Source: Paenibacillus sp. HGH0039 (GTDB lineage: Bacteria; Bacillota; Bacilli; Paenibacillales; NBRC-103111). From it: a DNA stretch of 64,000 bases. The stretch is from contig NZ_KE150413.1 of NCBI RefSeq assembly GCF_000411255.1, forward strand, positions 1,032,999 to 1,096,998, written 5' to 3'. This document shows positions 16,102-26,104 of the stretch, piece by piece. The notes beneath the pieces are model-generated. The model was not told the DNA's origin and ran no database searches. It was given only the letters and a program-made list of their open reading frames with translations. Position 1 is the first letter of the stretch. Each line of letters opens with the position of its first letter. Made by a program: the position numbers and the translations under genes.

Positions 16102-19100
16102 ATGGCTGATGATTTGAGGATATTAATTACTGCCGGTTTAAACGTTGGAAAAACAACAACTGAGATCAATAAAGCAGTAGCTGCCTTAGATAAGAAGATA
16201 GACAAACTGCAATTAAGGATTGATGTCGATCAAAATTTTACCAAGAACATTCAGAGTTTTACTGGTGCTATTGAAAAGTTAAAGAAGCAGTTAGAAGAAT
16301 TAAATAAAACTTTTCAAAATACGAATGCTGTAAACAATTATAAAAAATCTTTAAGTGATACTGACAATCAACTGAAAACATTAGGCAATACAGCACAAGC
16401 AAGCAGAGCACATGTAGCAGGTATTGGTGAAGCAATGGCATCAGCTATCGCAGGTACGCTTACCTGGGGAGTAGCTACTACTGCCATTTACGGAAGTAAG
16501 AGAGCAATGGAAGAAATGCTTCAAGTTATTATTGAAGTTGATACCCAAATGACTCATCTTAAACGTGTCATGAATGCTGATACAAACTTTGAAGAAATGT
16601 TGAATGGCTCAATTTCTATGGCAAATGAGTTGGGACAAAAGATAACCAAGATTAACGAGGCGTTAATTGACGCGGCACAAGCAGGCTACGCTGCACAAGA
16701 AGCCTTGGACATAACTAGGACTGCAACTCTTGCGTCTAATGTATCTGATTTAAGCCCAAAAGAAGCTATGTCCAATCTAATCGCGGCAATGAAGGCTTAT
16801 AAGATTGAAGCGAAAGATACCATTCAGATTGTCGATAAGCTGAACCAAGTAGATAACGACTATTCGATTACAACTAAGACATTATCACAAAGTATGGAAA
16901 AGGCTGGTGCTACGGCTGCTACTTATGGAGTTAGCCTAGATGAGTTAATTGGCTATACAGCGGCGATTGGTGAGGTAACAAGGGAAAGTGGCAATATTAT
17001 TGGCAATGCTCAAAAGTCTATCTTTTCCAGTCTATACAGCAAAAAGGCTGCCACTGCCCTTGCCGAAGTTGGAGTAGCGATTACGGATGTGAATGGACAG
17101 AATCGTAAAGCATCCGAGATCATTAATGAGCTGGGTAGTAAATGGAAATCGCTATCTATGACTCAACAACAGCATACAGCATTAAGCATTGCGGGTAAGT
17201 ATCAATTGACGCGATTCCTGGCTTTGATGGGTAATTTTGATATTGCAATTAAAGCGACTCAAACGTCTCTCACCTCTCAGGGATCTGCATTCCGTGAAAA
17301 TGAAAAATACATGGATTCTCTTCAGGCGAAGTTGAATCTTAATAGTGCAGCTTGGCAGAATCTTGCCATAACAATTGGCAATAGCGGTGTAACAAGTGCG
17401 TTTAGTGCGATTGTTACTGGAATAACTGGCATGGTTAAAGGCTTCACATCACTTACAGAGGCTACTTATGGAATAAATATTTATCTACCCGTAGCTATTG
17501 CAGGCGTATATGGATTAGTCAAGGCATTTAATGCATTAAAAGCTGCAGGAATCGGATTGAAGGCTTCTTTTGGATGGATAGGTGCTGCAGTAGTGCTAGC
17601 AGAACTTTTAGTGTCTGCTTTCGTGGGTAGCACAAAATCAGTAGAAGTTAACTCTCAAGCCCTTGCCGAAAACGCAAATCAAACACGTATGAATGCTGAT
17701 AATCTCCAAAGCCTAGTTGACCAATATAATAAGCTTGAACCACTGGCTGCGGGTAACAGCGAGAAACAAAAGGAATTAGAATCTGTACTGAACCAAATCA
17801 ATAGCATTGCCCCTCAATTAATTGAACATACAGGGAAATATGGAGACTCTCTTTCGCTCAACAAAGAAAAAGCTAATGAGTACATCGAATCTTTAAGACA
17901 GATGACAAAAGAGCAAGTCGAACAGGCTAAATTAGCTAATGGTATTGAACTGAATAATGTGAATACCGAAATTGCGAAAGCAGAAGAGAAATTAAAAAAG
18001 CTCGGTACGAATGTTTCTAAAGAGTTTAGTGACTTAAAAGTTTACCAAAAGCTATTTAATGCTCAAACCGCCAATGAAGCAAGAGAAAATTTCAGCAATA
18101 TGACAAGGCAGATGAAAAGTGAAATCAAATCACTTTATGACTCTGGGGATATTTCGAAAGCATTATTAAAAGAGGAAGAGTTAAACAAGCTCAAAACCAA
18201 GTTTGATGCCTTTCTTATTATGCTTGAGAATAGCGGAGAGAGGCTTAAAGGCTATTCAGACGCTGTAAACGATAAAAATGGACTTGAGCAGAAGAAGACT
18301 CAACTTTTAGAGAGAGAAAGAGCAATTGACAAACTTACGCAGACTCAAGATAAAGCTAGAGGTAGTACCGATCAGTTAAGCGGAGCTTTCAATGAACAGA
18401 CTGGTGAGATTGAAAATAACACAGATGCTCTACAAGATAACAATGAACAAGTTGCTACTGGGATAGCTAAGAATCAAAATTTCATTAAGCAGTTCAACAC
18501 AACGACAAATGAATTGAAAACTTTAAATAATGCTATCAGTGATGTAACTAAAGGTCAGGCTCTGTCCAGTGAAGCGACTCAAGATTTAATTTTGCAATAT
18601 CCTGAATTGGCTAGTTACGTACAGATTAGCGCAGAAGGTTTTACTATTGAGAAGTCAGCATTAGATAAAGTTAGACAAGCTAAAATTGATAAAGCTAAGG
18701 CTGACTTGGAAAATGAGAAAGCTTCTACGGCTGCCGCGATCTCAAATACCATTGCCAGGATGCAAGCTTATGGAAAAGAAATTGGAGCAATTAGAAGTGT
18801 AGCTGAAGCTAAAGGTAAACTTGAAGATGTAAACAGAAAGATTATCGAGAATTCTAAGCCAGGCATTGAAGAGGAATTAGGATTTAAAGTAGCAACAATT
18901 CCTAATCAATACAGAGAGAAATTTGAACAGCAAAAGAGGGCTCAGTTAGCAGAGGCCAACGCAACAAGAGATGCTTTAAGAGGCTTTATCAGTGAAATGA
19001 CTGGCTTTGATGCTCAAATTGCTGTTTTGCAAAAAACATTAGATAATCCCAATTTGGGTGTATCTTCATCTAAAACTAAAACGCCAAAAGAGAAAAGCGC

Positions 19101-21684
19101 AAAGACTAAGTCTGAACCGTCTGCTTATGACGAATCAGAAAAGTATAAAATTAACGAGTACGAACGTGCTTTACGAAGTCTTGATGATGAACTACGGGAA
19201 TCCGAAGCTATAATCAATCGTTACCCTGACACGTCTAAGGATTATCGCGACGAGTTAACGAAGCAAGTTGATATTCGAAAGAAAATGCAAGCTCTCGCCC
19301 ACAATGAAGCTGAACGTCTTCGCTCTGAAATATCGGACGTTAAGAATAAAATTGCTGTTGGTAAACTTAATCAGAAACAAGAAAACGACCTGCTTAAACA
19401 ACTTGAGCAGAAAGAAAACAACCTTAGTCGACTCAGCAACAACTGGTGGGATTATCAAGTTGCGGTTGAATCTACTCAGAAGAAAATTACCGAAAGCATC
19501 GCCAAATATAATAAAGAACAATTCGACATCTCTAAGAATTGGATTGATCAAGAGAAATATTATAAACGGCTATCCTTAGATGATGAATTGGCTGCTTGGG
19601 AACGTGTCCAGGCAAGGTACGATCAAGGAACCGAAGAGCGGTTAAATGCGGATAAAGAAGTTTACCGTGTCAGACAAGAACTCCTATCCAAGTATGAGGA
19701 AGATTTCAACAAGGTAATGGAGAAAGCTTCACAAGCAGCAGATGAAACGATTGAGAAACTCCGCAAAAAGATGGAGACAAAGGAATCGTTCAATCCGGGT
19801 GAACTAGCGGATTCAGTCGATGCAATCATGGCGAGTATCGATATGATTGATAAGAAATACCCGAATGGATACTCGCCTATAGATACTTCTGACGAAGCTA
19901 GAACGCGGCTTAATGCTTATAAAGGTAACATTACTGGACTCGCGGCTAATATGAAAAGCATGATGGAAATGCCTTACCAAAACGCAGATCAGCTTAAAAA
20001 TATGATTGATGGTCAGATCATGTTTGCTGGCAATATCAAAAAGCTTATGAATGAAACGAACGCGCTTATTAAGCAAACTGAAACCGCATATCGGATGCAA
20101 GAAGCGTCGTTAGAAAATCAAATCAAACTTCATCAGCAGAGAAACGATAAGATTATTGAAGGTTTGAATAAGGCTCTTGAAGTCAAGGATACCTTTAACT
20201 CAACTGACTTTAGTACTTCCATCAATTCTATACTGTCAGCTTTAGATGCATTAGATGGTAAGTATGTTAAAGGTAATTTTGTTGAATCCACCCTAGGTAC
20301 ACGGGAAGACTTAGAATCGTATAAGAAGAAAGTTACCGAGATAGCTGAAGCGATTAAGAATTATCAAAATAGCGCTAACTTCTCATCTTCCTCAATTACT
20401 GAGCAAACTAATTACATTAATGGGCTTAAGGCTCAAATTGATTCACTTAACGATTCCATCCGAGTTAAAGAGTTACAGTACAAAAATGAAGAAGAAGCTC
20501 TCGCACAACTAATCAAAGCAAAAGAGAAATCTTATGACGATGAAATCAATAAGCAGAAAGAAGCACTAAAGAATCTTGATGAGCAGATTGATAAAGAGGA
20601 TCGCTTAAAGAAACTCAAAGATATCAATGACGAGCTTGACAAGGTTAAGAATGATAAGCGCTTTTCCTATATCAATGCTGATGGCAAGGAAATACTCACG
20701 TATGATAAAGGGAAGGTTGCTGAACTAGAGAAGCAGCGTGACGATCTTTTAAAGCAGTATGAACGCGAAGACGTCAAGAAAGCTCTCCAAGACAGCATTG
20801 ACGAGCTTGAGAAAACCAAGAACGAAACCATTCAGAAGCTACAGGAACAACTCGATAAGACTAAGGTAATCCACCAGAATGAACTTGAGTCCCAAAAGCT
20901 TTATGTTAAAAGTCTTGAGGATTTGTATCGGATTGGTTTACAGGATGTACAGAATAAAATTGGTCAATTGAAGTCTCAATATGATACTGAAATTGCAAAT
21001 GAACAGGCGCGCCTAGATACGCTAAGACAAGTTCACCAATCCGAACTGGACAGCATGAATATGTATGCCGGTTACTTGTCACAGTTGAATCAATTTCTTA
21101 CCCAAGATACTCAAACAAAGATTGATACGCTCAAGACCATTTATGATAAAGAGGCAGAAGATCTCAAAACTCATCTCAAAGAAATGGTTGAAACTACCGA
21201 AGCGGGTAAGGTGGCATTTCATGAAGTTTTAGATGAATATACAGGTGGAGCTATTTCAAAGCTCGAAACAATGGTTTCATCAGCTAGAGATAGGCTAAAG
21301 GAAATGCAGGCTATAATGGCGGCAATGGCTTCTATGTCTGGGGGCGCAGCTCCATCATCTGCAAACGTACCTAAGTATCATACAGGAGGCGTAGTTGGCT
21401 CTGCTCCACTTGCCAGTAATGAAGTTCCGGCAATCCTAAAACTTGGAGAAGAAGTGTTCACACAGGATCACATTGCCAAACTAAAAAGTGTCATCATGCA
21501 GCCAATTAATTTTGTTGGAAGCATTCTAGGAACCGTGCGGAATACCATTCCTGATACTCCTATTAGAAACAATCAAGCAATGGCTGGACCAACATATAAC
21601 TTATCGAATTTTACAATTCAAGCGAATAATCCAACAGAACTGTTTAGTGGATTAAATAACTTAATTAAATCAAATAGAACATAG
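16102..21684 (+). CDS. Tail tape measure protein
   Basis: An 1860-residue protein; ATG at 16102 follows AAAAAGGAGTGAG. The long gene fixes tail length; at about 0.15 nm per residue this predicts a tail near 280 nm. Features in order: an N-terminal coiled coil, a conserved TMP core (about 110-450, with IDVDTQMTHLKR-like text and LGSKWKSL), a hydrophobic stretch (about 475-535), and then more than 1000 residues of coiled coil. A Gly-rich end has YHTGGVVGSAPLASNEVPAILKLGEEVF. Two related segments start near residues 1210 and 1350 (MET-KESFNPGELADSVDAIMAS and ALEVKDTFNSTDFSTSINSILS), so an internal duplication is likely. No lysozyme or peptidase motif was seen. Confidence 0.93.
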   Translation: MADDLRILITAGLNVGKTTTEINKAVAALDKKIDKLQLRIDVDQNFTKNIQSFTGAIEKLKKQLEELNKTFQNTNAVNNYKKSLSDTDNQLKTLGNTAQASRAHVAGIGEAMASAIAGTLTWGVATTAIYGSKRAMEEMLQVIIEVDTQMTHLKRVMNADTNFEEMLNGSISMANELGQKITKINEALIDAAQAGYAAQEALDITRTATLASNVSDLSPKEAMSNLIAAMKAYKIEAKDTIQIVDKLNQVDNDYSITTKTLSQSMEKAGATAATYGVSLDELIGYTAAIGEVTRESGNIIGNAQKSIFSSLYSKKAATALAEVGVAITDVNGQNRKASEIINELGSKWKSLSMTQQQHTALSIAGKYQLTRFLALMGNFDIAIKATQTSLTSQGSAFRENEKYMDSLQAKLNLNSAAWQNLAITIGNSGVTSAFSAIVTGITGMVKGFTSLTEATYGINIYLPVAIAGVYGLVKAFNALKAAGIGLKASFGWIGAAVVLAELLVSAFVGSTKSVEVNSQALAENANQTRMNADNLQSLVDQYNKLEPLAAGNSEKQKELESVLNQINSIAPQLIEHTGKYGDSLSLNKEKANEYIESLRQMTKEQVEQAKLANGIELNNVNTEIAKAEEKLKKLGTNVSKEFSDLKVYQKLFNAQTANEARENFSNMTRQMKSEIKSLYDSGDISKALLKEEELNKLKTKFDAFLIMLENSGERLKGYSDAVNDKNGLEQKKTQLLERERAIDKLTQTQDKARGSTDQLSGAFNEQTGEIENNTDALQDNNEQVATGIAKNQNFIKQFNTTTNELKTLNNAISDVTKGQALSSEATQDLILQYPELASYVQISAEGFTIEKSALDKVRQAKIDKAKADLENEKASTAAAISNTIARMQAYGKEIGAIRSVAEAKGKLEDVNRKIIENSKPGIEEELGFKVATIPNQYREKFEQQKRAQLAEANATRDALRGFISEMTGFDAQIAVLQKTLDNPNLGVSSSKTKTPKEKSAKTKSEPSAYDESEKYKINEYERALRSLDDELRESEAIINRYPDTSKDYRDELTKQVDIRKKMQALAHNEAERLRSEISDVKNKIAVGKLNQKQENDLLKQLEQKENNLSRLSNNWWDYQVAVESTQKKITESIAKYNKEQFDISKNWIDQEKYYKRLSLDDELAAWERVQARYDQGTEERLNADKEVYRVRQELLSKYEEDFNKVMEKASQAADETIEKLRKKMETKESFNPGELADSVDAIMASIDMIDKKYPNGYSPIDTSDEARTRLNAYKGNITGLAANMKSMMEMPYQNADQLKNMIDGQIMFAGNIKKLMNETNALIKQTETAYRMQEASLENQIKLHQQRNDKIIEGLNKALEVKDTFNSTDFSTSINSILSALDALDGKYVKGNFVESTLGTREDLESYKKKVTEIAEAIKNYQNSANFSSSSITEQTNYINGLKAQIDSLNDSIRVKELQYKNEEEALAQLIKAKEKSYDDEINKQKEALKNLDEQIDKEDRLKKLKDINDELDKVKNDKRFSYINADGKEILTYDKGKVAELEKQRDDLLKQYEREDVKKALQDSIDELEKTKNETIQKLQEQLDKTKVIHQNELESQKLYVKSLEDLYRIGLQDVQNKIGQLKSQYDTEIANEQARLDTLRQVHQSELDSMNMYAGYLSQLNQFLTQDTQTKIDTLKTIYDKEAEDLKTHLKEMVETTEAGKVAFHEVLDEYTGGAISKLETMVSSARDRLKEMQAIMAAMASMSGGAAPSSANVPKYHTGGVVGSAPLASNEVPAILKLGEEVFTQDHIAKLKSVIMQPINFVGSILGTVRNTIPDTPIRNNQAMAGPTYNLSNFTIQANNPTELFSGLNNLIKSNRT

Positions 21685-21713
21685 GGGAGAGGTTGTTAAT
21701 CTCCCCTCTTTTT
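21683..21713 (+). terminator. Terminator after tape measure
   Basis: GGGGAGA (21684-21690) pairs with TCTCCCC (21700-21706), followed by TCTTTTTC. It ends the upstream tail transcript before the GNAT pair. Confidence 0.85.
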
Positions 21714-21742
21714 CTACTATTAATTATACAGGGAAAATTTTC

Positions 21743-21837
21743 TTGATAGATGGTAGATTTAACCTAGTAACATTTGGTAGAATGATAATAGAATAGGGTT
21801 GCGATAGTTTTGTACTAACAGCTAGGCTATCTATCAA
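21743..21837. promoter_or_regulatory. Inverted repeat in the GNAT-pair promoter region
   Basis: TTGATAGAT (21743-21751) is repeated in inverted form as ATCTATCAA (21829-21837). Both lie between the tape-measure terminator and the small gene at 21922. They could be two operator half-sites used for autoregulation. No strong consensus promoter was identified in the interval. Confidence 0.4.
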
Positions 21838-21921
21838 ACACAACTCCTAGTAATCGATTGTTCTAAACATGATTCTATCGCATATGCTAGCGTTAATTAT
21901 ATTAACGGAGGTGTGCGAACG

Positions 21922-22098
21922 ATGGGAAAGAAGGGGAAAAGAATGGCGACACAAATTGCAGAAACTCCTGTTTTGTATGGAAAAGATGCCGAAGCAGTAT
22001 TAAAACAGATTCAATCAAAACCTAGTGAACGTCAATTAGAATTGTTGAAAAAACAGTATGAACAAAAATTTGCAAACATTCAAACAAGGCGGCGCTAG
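21922..22098 (+). CDS. Small antitoxin-like partner of GNAT protein
   Basis: A 58-residue basic protein; ATG at 21922 follows GGAGGTG with good spacing. The core IAETPVLYGKDAEAVLKQI resembles short proteins often encoded just before GNAT acetyltransferases in bacteria and suspected to be antitoxins. The C-terminus is helical and ends TRRR. It is two bases from the GNAT start, so translation is probably coupled. The antitoxin role is an inference from gene order and family resemblance. Confidence 0.65.
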   Translation: MGKKGKRMATQIAETPVLYGKDAEAVLKQIQSKPSERQLELLKKQYEQKFANIQTRRR

Positions 22099-22100
22099 AA

Positions 22101-22646
22101 TTGTTTAATGAAAGACAGGTAGCTGTATATCCTTTAGGAAAAGAAGATGAATGGTACATATCACAGTTCGATTGTGAAGATGAGGAAATGAATCGTTTCT
22201 TTCGTGAAGAATGTCTGGAAGAGCAAAATTTTGGTCTCAATAAGACGTTTGTTTTATATTATTGTGGCGATTTAGCAGCATTCTGTTCTATATGTGCGGA
22301 TCGTATTTCACTGGCTTCTTCGGAAAAAGAGGTTTCACAACTCCCTAGAAACAGTGTCCCTGCAGTAAAAATTGCTAGATTAGGAAGAGACAAAAAGTAC
22401 AAAGACCTTAAATTGGGTCGGTACTTGATGGAGTATGTACAGTATCAGGTTTTGAATATCTCTCAAGAGCAGTTAGGAATAAGATTTATCACTCTAGATG
22501 CCTATCCTGCTAGAGTTCCTTTTTATGAGTCTCTAAACTTTATTCAAAATGTTCAACAAGACGCAAGAAAGGGAACTGTTAGTATGAGATTTGATATCTT
22601 TTCAAGTTCTGAATCTCTCAATATGGTCAATGAAGATACTGCTTAA
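22101..22646 (+). CDS. GNAT acetyltransferase, toxin-like (cargo gene)
   Basis: A 181-residue protein resembling TacT/AtaT-type acetyltransferases. PAVKIARLGRDKKY corresponds to their iGRLAVDk-Y strand, and ITLDAYPARVPFYESLNFI to the VDA...FYE..GF end, with the tyrosine present. The acetyl-CoA loop, normally Q-x-x-G-x-G, reads K-D-L-K-L-G, so two conserved positions are changed. The TTG start follows AAGGCGG. It is flanked by terminators and coupled to a small upstream protein, which fits a toxin-antitoxin-like cargo unit. Toxicity is not shown. Confidence 0.7.
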   Translation: MFNERQVAVYPLGKEDEWYISQFDCEDEEMNRFFREECLEEQNFGLNKTFVLYYCGDLAAFCSICADRISLASSEKEVSQLPRNSVPAVKIARLGRDKKYKDLKLGRYLMEYVQYQVLNISQEQLGIRFITLDAYPARVPFYESLNFIQNVQQDARKGTVSMRFDIFSSSESLNMVNEDTA

Positions 22647-22670
22647 TAGTAGTATCTTTTATTATTTTTA
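22634..22670 (+). terminator. Terminator of the GNAT pair
   Basis: AGATACT (22634-22640) pairs with AGTATCT (22651-22657), followed by TTTATTATTTTTAT. It overlaps the GNAT stop codon and ends the cargo unit. Confidence 0.7.
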
Positions 22671-22682
22671 TGGAGGTGAATT

Positions 22683-23537
22683 ATGACAATTATCGGATAT
22701 GATTTTTATGGAACACAGTTTTTCCGTAGCCCAGGAAACGCAATAAAAGACATCTTCTATGGTGAGTTAAAGGGGGGTATCTACGATGAATTAGAGATTC
22801 GAGACCGAACAGATGCACCAACTGACAAGAACAAAACCAAATGGGAACTTGACCATAGAGCAATATTTAAATTCGCTGGAGATCTTGAAGGCGGCAATAT
22901 ATCAAACAGCGGATTAGAAATTGTAAGCTTTGCAATTAAGCGTCGAAGAGTCAATGAGATCGATTCTATTACCCTCGAACACATTCCTTTTATAAATAAT
23001 CTCAGCATTAACTATGAAGATTACACGCAGCCAAACGATGAGTTAATTTACACAATTGTCCCTATTGCTCAGAATGAACTAGAAGGTAAGCCGGTTGAAG
23101 TCCATGTAAAATCTGATTTTGTTGGCTGGTGGTTAGTCGATAAAGAAACAGATAATACACTTGGATTTGATTCAGCTATAGGCGAAATCGGTAGTGTCGA
23201 AACAGCTTTGAATCAAGGAAGAACAGTAATCGAAACGCTCTCTCGTTTCCCTTCTGTTTACTATTTCGATAAAGACTATCACACATTTTCACTAAGCACG
23301 GCAATTATCCCAAGTGAGTTTGAACGTTCTGGCCAGAACTATGAGAAGATCGTGAATACGTTTATTCGCGACCATCGTCCTTTTATTGTTAAATCTGATA
23401 CAGGTAGAATTTTTGTCTGTGACTGCAGCAACCCAAGATTCAGCACACCGTTGAATACTTGGAAGGATTATGACTATGGTGTTTTAACGATTGATTTCGT
23501 AGAAATTCAAGACTACAACGAGTTTATGAATGAGTAA
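22683..23537 (+). CDS. Distal tail (Dit-like) protein
   Basis: A 284-residue protein that would normally follow the tape measure directly. It is beta-rich with a Dit-like N-terminal half (LEIVSFAIKRRRVNEIDSITLEHIPF, INYEDYTQPNDELIYTIVPI) and ends in YGVLTIDFVEIQDYNEFMNE. Dit forms the ring joining the tail tube to the receptor-binding apparatus. The start follows TGGAGGTGAATT. Assignment rests on position and fold impression. Confidence 0.7.
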   Translation: MTIIGYDFYGTQFFRSPGNAIKDIFYGELKGGIYDELEIRDRTDAPTDKNKTKWELDHRAIFKFAGDLEGGNISNSGLEIVSFAIKRRRVNEIDSITLEHIPFINNLSINYEDYTQPNDELIYTIVPIAQNELEGKPVEVHVKSDFVGWWLVDKETDNTLGFDSAIGEIGSVETALNQGRTVIETLSRFPSVYYFDKDYHTFSLSTAIIPSEFERSGQNYEKIVNTFIRDHRPFIVKSDTGRIFVCDCSNPRFSTPLNTWKDYDYGVLTIDFVEIQDYNEFMNE

Positions 23538-23548
23538 GAAGGTGAAGA

Positions 23549-24727
23549 ATGCAATATTGCTCATCTGAATATTTGGCAGCTTTAAAGAGCCCAATCAAAC
23601 AAATGTTTTTGAAATTTGAGTTTTATGATTCGCAAATGAGCTACATTAGTGAATTTACAAAGCAAATCACAACACAGGATTCAGGTTCCATTTCTGTGGA
23701 TGCTTCTCGCCCAGTTAGACGCAGTTTCTCCTTCAAGCTATTGAACAAGAAGAACGAGTTTAACTTTGGTGAAGATAATCTAATCTGGATTGATAAGCGA
23801 GTCAAAGTATATACAGGGTTAAAGCTTAGGTCTGGAGGGATGGAATACATTCCGCAGGGTGTATTTGTATTATCGGAACCAGAAGATAGTCATACAACTG
23901 AAGGTAAGTTAACTAGCCTTTCAGGCATGGATAAAATGTTTCTATGTACGGATAAGCGAGGCAAGTTTCGAACAGAAACTACAATTGAAGTCGGTGGAAA
24001 TATTGGAGCCATTATTAAATTATTAGCTCAAAAGTATGGAGAAACGCAATTCAACTTCGACCCCATTACAGAAACAATTCCTTATACGTTTACCTTTCAA
24101 CCAAGCGATAATATATATAAGGCAATGTCTGATCTGGCTCTACTTGCTAAGTGTGAGCTTTTTTATGATGTAAATGGGTATCTGCGGTTGCGTAAGATCG
24201 ATCTGAATCAATTTGAACAATCTCCCTCAGTATGGAAGTATGTGTATGGTGATCCGAATGAACGCTTTTATGCTGGAAACGTACGTAAGTTTGATGAAAA
24301 TCAATTAGCTAACAGAATATTAGTTCTCGGGGGATCAAGCCAAATTGCCGAGAGTCGATACGAGCTTATTGTTACGGAGTCTAATTCACTATGGAAAGAC
24401 CACCCCTATTCTATTGAGAAGATTGGCGAAATTACCTATGAGCATAATAGCGGCAATCCTGACAGTTTGCTTGCAACTAATGAGGAATGTAAATGGAGAG
24501 CTAAATACGAGCTTATGAATCGGCTAGGTTATGCAGAGCGCGTTTCTTTGTCCTTAAGTCCAAACCATTTGCATGACGCAAACGATGTCATTGAGATTGA
24601 AGACATAGAAAACTCGGTAACGGGCAAATATCTTTTGCAGAGTTTTTCACTCCCATTAACTCCACAATTAATGAATTGCGAATGCATGAAGTATCGCCGC
24701 GTTATAAGCGATTGGAATTTTATCTAA
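23549..24727 (+). CDS. Tail-associated (Tal/hub) protein
   Basis: A 392-residue protein after Dit. The N-terminal half resembles phage tail hub proteins (KQMFLKFEFYDSQMSYISEFT, then GVFVLSEPEDSHTTEGKLTSLSGMDKM). The second half resembles a baseplate-hub ring (NIYKAMSDLALLAKCELFYDVNGYLRLRKI; HLHDANDVIEIED). No peptidase domain is attached, unlike many Tal proteins. It likely plugs the tail tip. The ATG follows AAGAAGGTGAAG. Confidence 0.7.
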   Translation: MQYCSSEYLAALKSPIKQMFLKFEFYDSQMSYISEFTKQITTQDSGSISVDASRPVRRSFSFKLLNKKNEFNFGEDNLIWIDKRVKVYTGLKLRSGGMEYIPQGVFVLSEPEDSHTTEGKLTSLSGMDKMFLCTDKRGKFRTETTIEVGGNIGAIIKLLAQKYGETQFNFDPITETIPYTFTFQPSDNIYKAMSDLALLAKCELFYDVNGYLRLRKIDLNQFEQSPSVWKYVYGDPNERFYAGNVRKFDENQLANRILVLGGSSQIAESRYELIVTESNSLWKDHPYSIEKIGEITYEHNSGNPDSLLATNEECKWRAKYELMNRLGYAERVSLSLSPNHLHDANDVIEIEDIENSVTGKYLLQSFSLPLTPQLMNCECMKYRRVISDWNFI

Positions 24728-24739
24728 GGAGGTGATCGG

Positions 24740-26086
24740 TTGACGAATGAAGATTTTATAAAAGCGGTAAGGCAAATTGTAAACATTGAATTAAAAGAGA
24801 ACAATTTAGCAATTGGGCACTGGCATTTAGGCACCGTAACCAAGGTGAAAAATAAGACTCTCCTAAGCATTTCAATAAATGGCTCGGCGACTTCACAAGA
24901 CGTTCCATGTAATCCAGATGTGAATTTTATCAAAGGGGATCTTGTTTACGTCGTCTATGTAAATGGAGACTCGAAAAATAAATTTGTTCCCTACAAACGA
25001 TTTGCAGATGAGAATTATATCGGCAGTAGTGTGGCAAACCAAGTATTAGGAAACCTATCCCTTAACCATAAGGAAGAATCGGGATTAACAGCTCCATACA
25101 ATTTTACTGTCATTCAAGGGACGCGAGGCGGTGTTCAGTACTCTGAATTATGGATTCTCGTTAATGCCTACTACGATTACAAAGCGAAGCGTTTTAAAAG
25201 AAAAAATGTAAATAACTATTCTTTTGGCTGGCAGTTTCAAGGCATGGGTACATATCCAGGTGAAGAAAACTTCGGAGATTATTCCAATCAAGGCGTAAAC
25301 CTCTGGAAAGCAAACGGTAAATCAGCATATGGGGTCAATGATCCGGCTAGAGATATAACCAATGAAGATATAGGCGCAGTACAATCAGACGGATCGTGGC
25401 GTGAGTTTGGAATCATGCTTGGTTGGAATAATGTTTTTATGTGTGACTCCTATGGCGGCATGACAATTGGCGGGGCTGGGTTTGAGATAGATGGGAATGG
25501 TACAAGTCCCTTCAAGCGAGTGTCTTTGAATAAATTTAACGGTGGAAGTGTGGATTCTTCAAAAGGATACGAGCAATACGGTTACGCATATAACGGGAAC
25601 CTGTGGAATGCCTTTCACGGTATGCATGGAAGCGATCAAAACAATAGGAATAGCTTCTTTTGGGGGTTAGTGAGCCCCATTGATTTTTATGATCAGGGCT
25701 ACCATAACCCATACTCTAACCAGGCTTCTATGGAGGACGTTAAATATGTTTTGCGAATGAAGCCTAAGAATGTAGGGCATCAGGTTGAAAATTGGAAGGA
25801 TATTTTGTCATTAGACATGGACGGTAATATGAAAGTGAAAGACAAGACCGTTCCAGCAATCTTGCCCGTCAAAGCAGACGTCGTTAATGGAACGGATTTT
25901 AATCTTAGCTACCCTGATCCAACATGGAATAAGAATAACACGTACATTACGGGGGTAATCGGAGTTCAGTCTGATGGCTCATTGAAACAATTTGGGGCAA
26001 TAAATGCGACTTTTACTGATTACGGAGCCTACGGCTATCTTGGTAGCGGTTTTGTATCTGCTAAGCTCCTACTATCGAAGTATTAG
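24740..26086 (+). CDS. Baseplate or tail-tip protein
   Basis: A 448-residue protein beginning at TTG after GGAGGTGATC. Residues about 25-90 look like a small OB/beta-barrel (HWHLGTVTKVKNKTLLSISI, KGDLVYVVYVNGD). The rest is Gly-, Asn- and Tyr-rich beta structure (SFGWQFQGMGTYPGEENFGDYSN), as in tail-tip or fibre-like proteins. The C-terminal 70 residues could be a trimerisation region. No enzymatic motif was seen. Confidence 0.6.
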   Translation: MTNEDFIKAVRQIVNIELKENNLAIGHWHLGTVTKVKNKTLLSISINGSATSQDVPCNPDVNFIKGDLVYVVYVNGDSKNKFVPYKRFADENYIGSSVANQVLGNLSLNHKEESGLTAPYNFTVIQGTRGGVQYSELWILVNAYYDYKAKRFKRKNVNNYSFGWQFQGMGTYPGEENFGDYSNQGVNLWKANGKSAYGVNDPARDITNEDIGAVQSDGSWREFGIMLGWNNVFMCDSYGGMTIGGAGFEIDGNGTSPFKRVSLNKFNGGSVDSSKGYEQYGYAYNGNLWNAFHGMHGSDQNNRNSFFWGLVSPIDFYDQGYHNPYSNQASMEDVKYVLRMKPKNVGHQVENWKDILSLDMDGNMKVKDKTVPAILPVKADVVNGTDFNLSYPDPTWNKNNTYITGVIGVQSDGSLKQFGAINATFTDYGAYGYLGSGFVSAKLLLSKY

Positions 26087-26104
26087 AAGAAATGAGGTGA
26101 TTTT

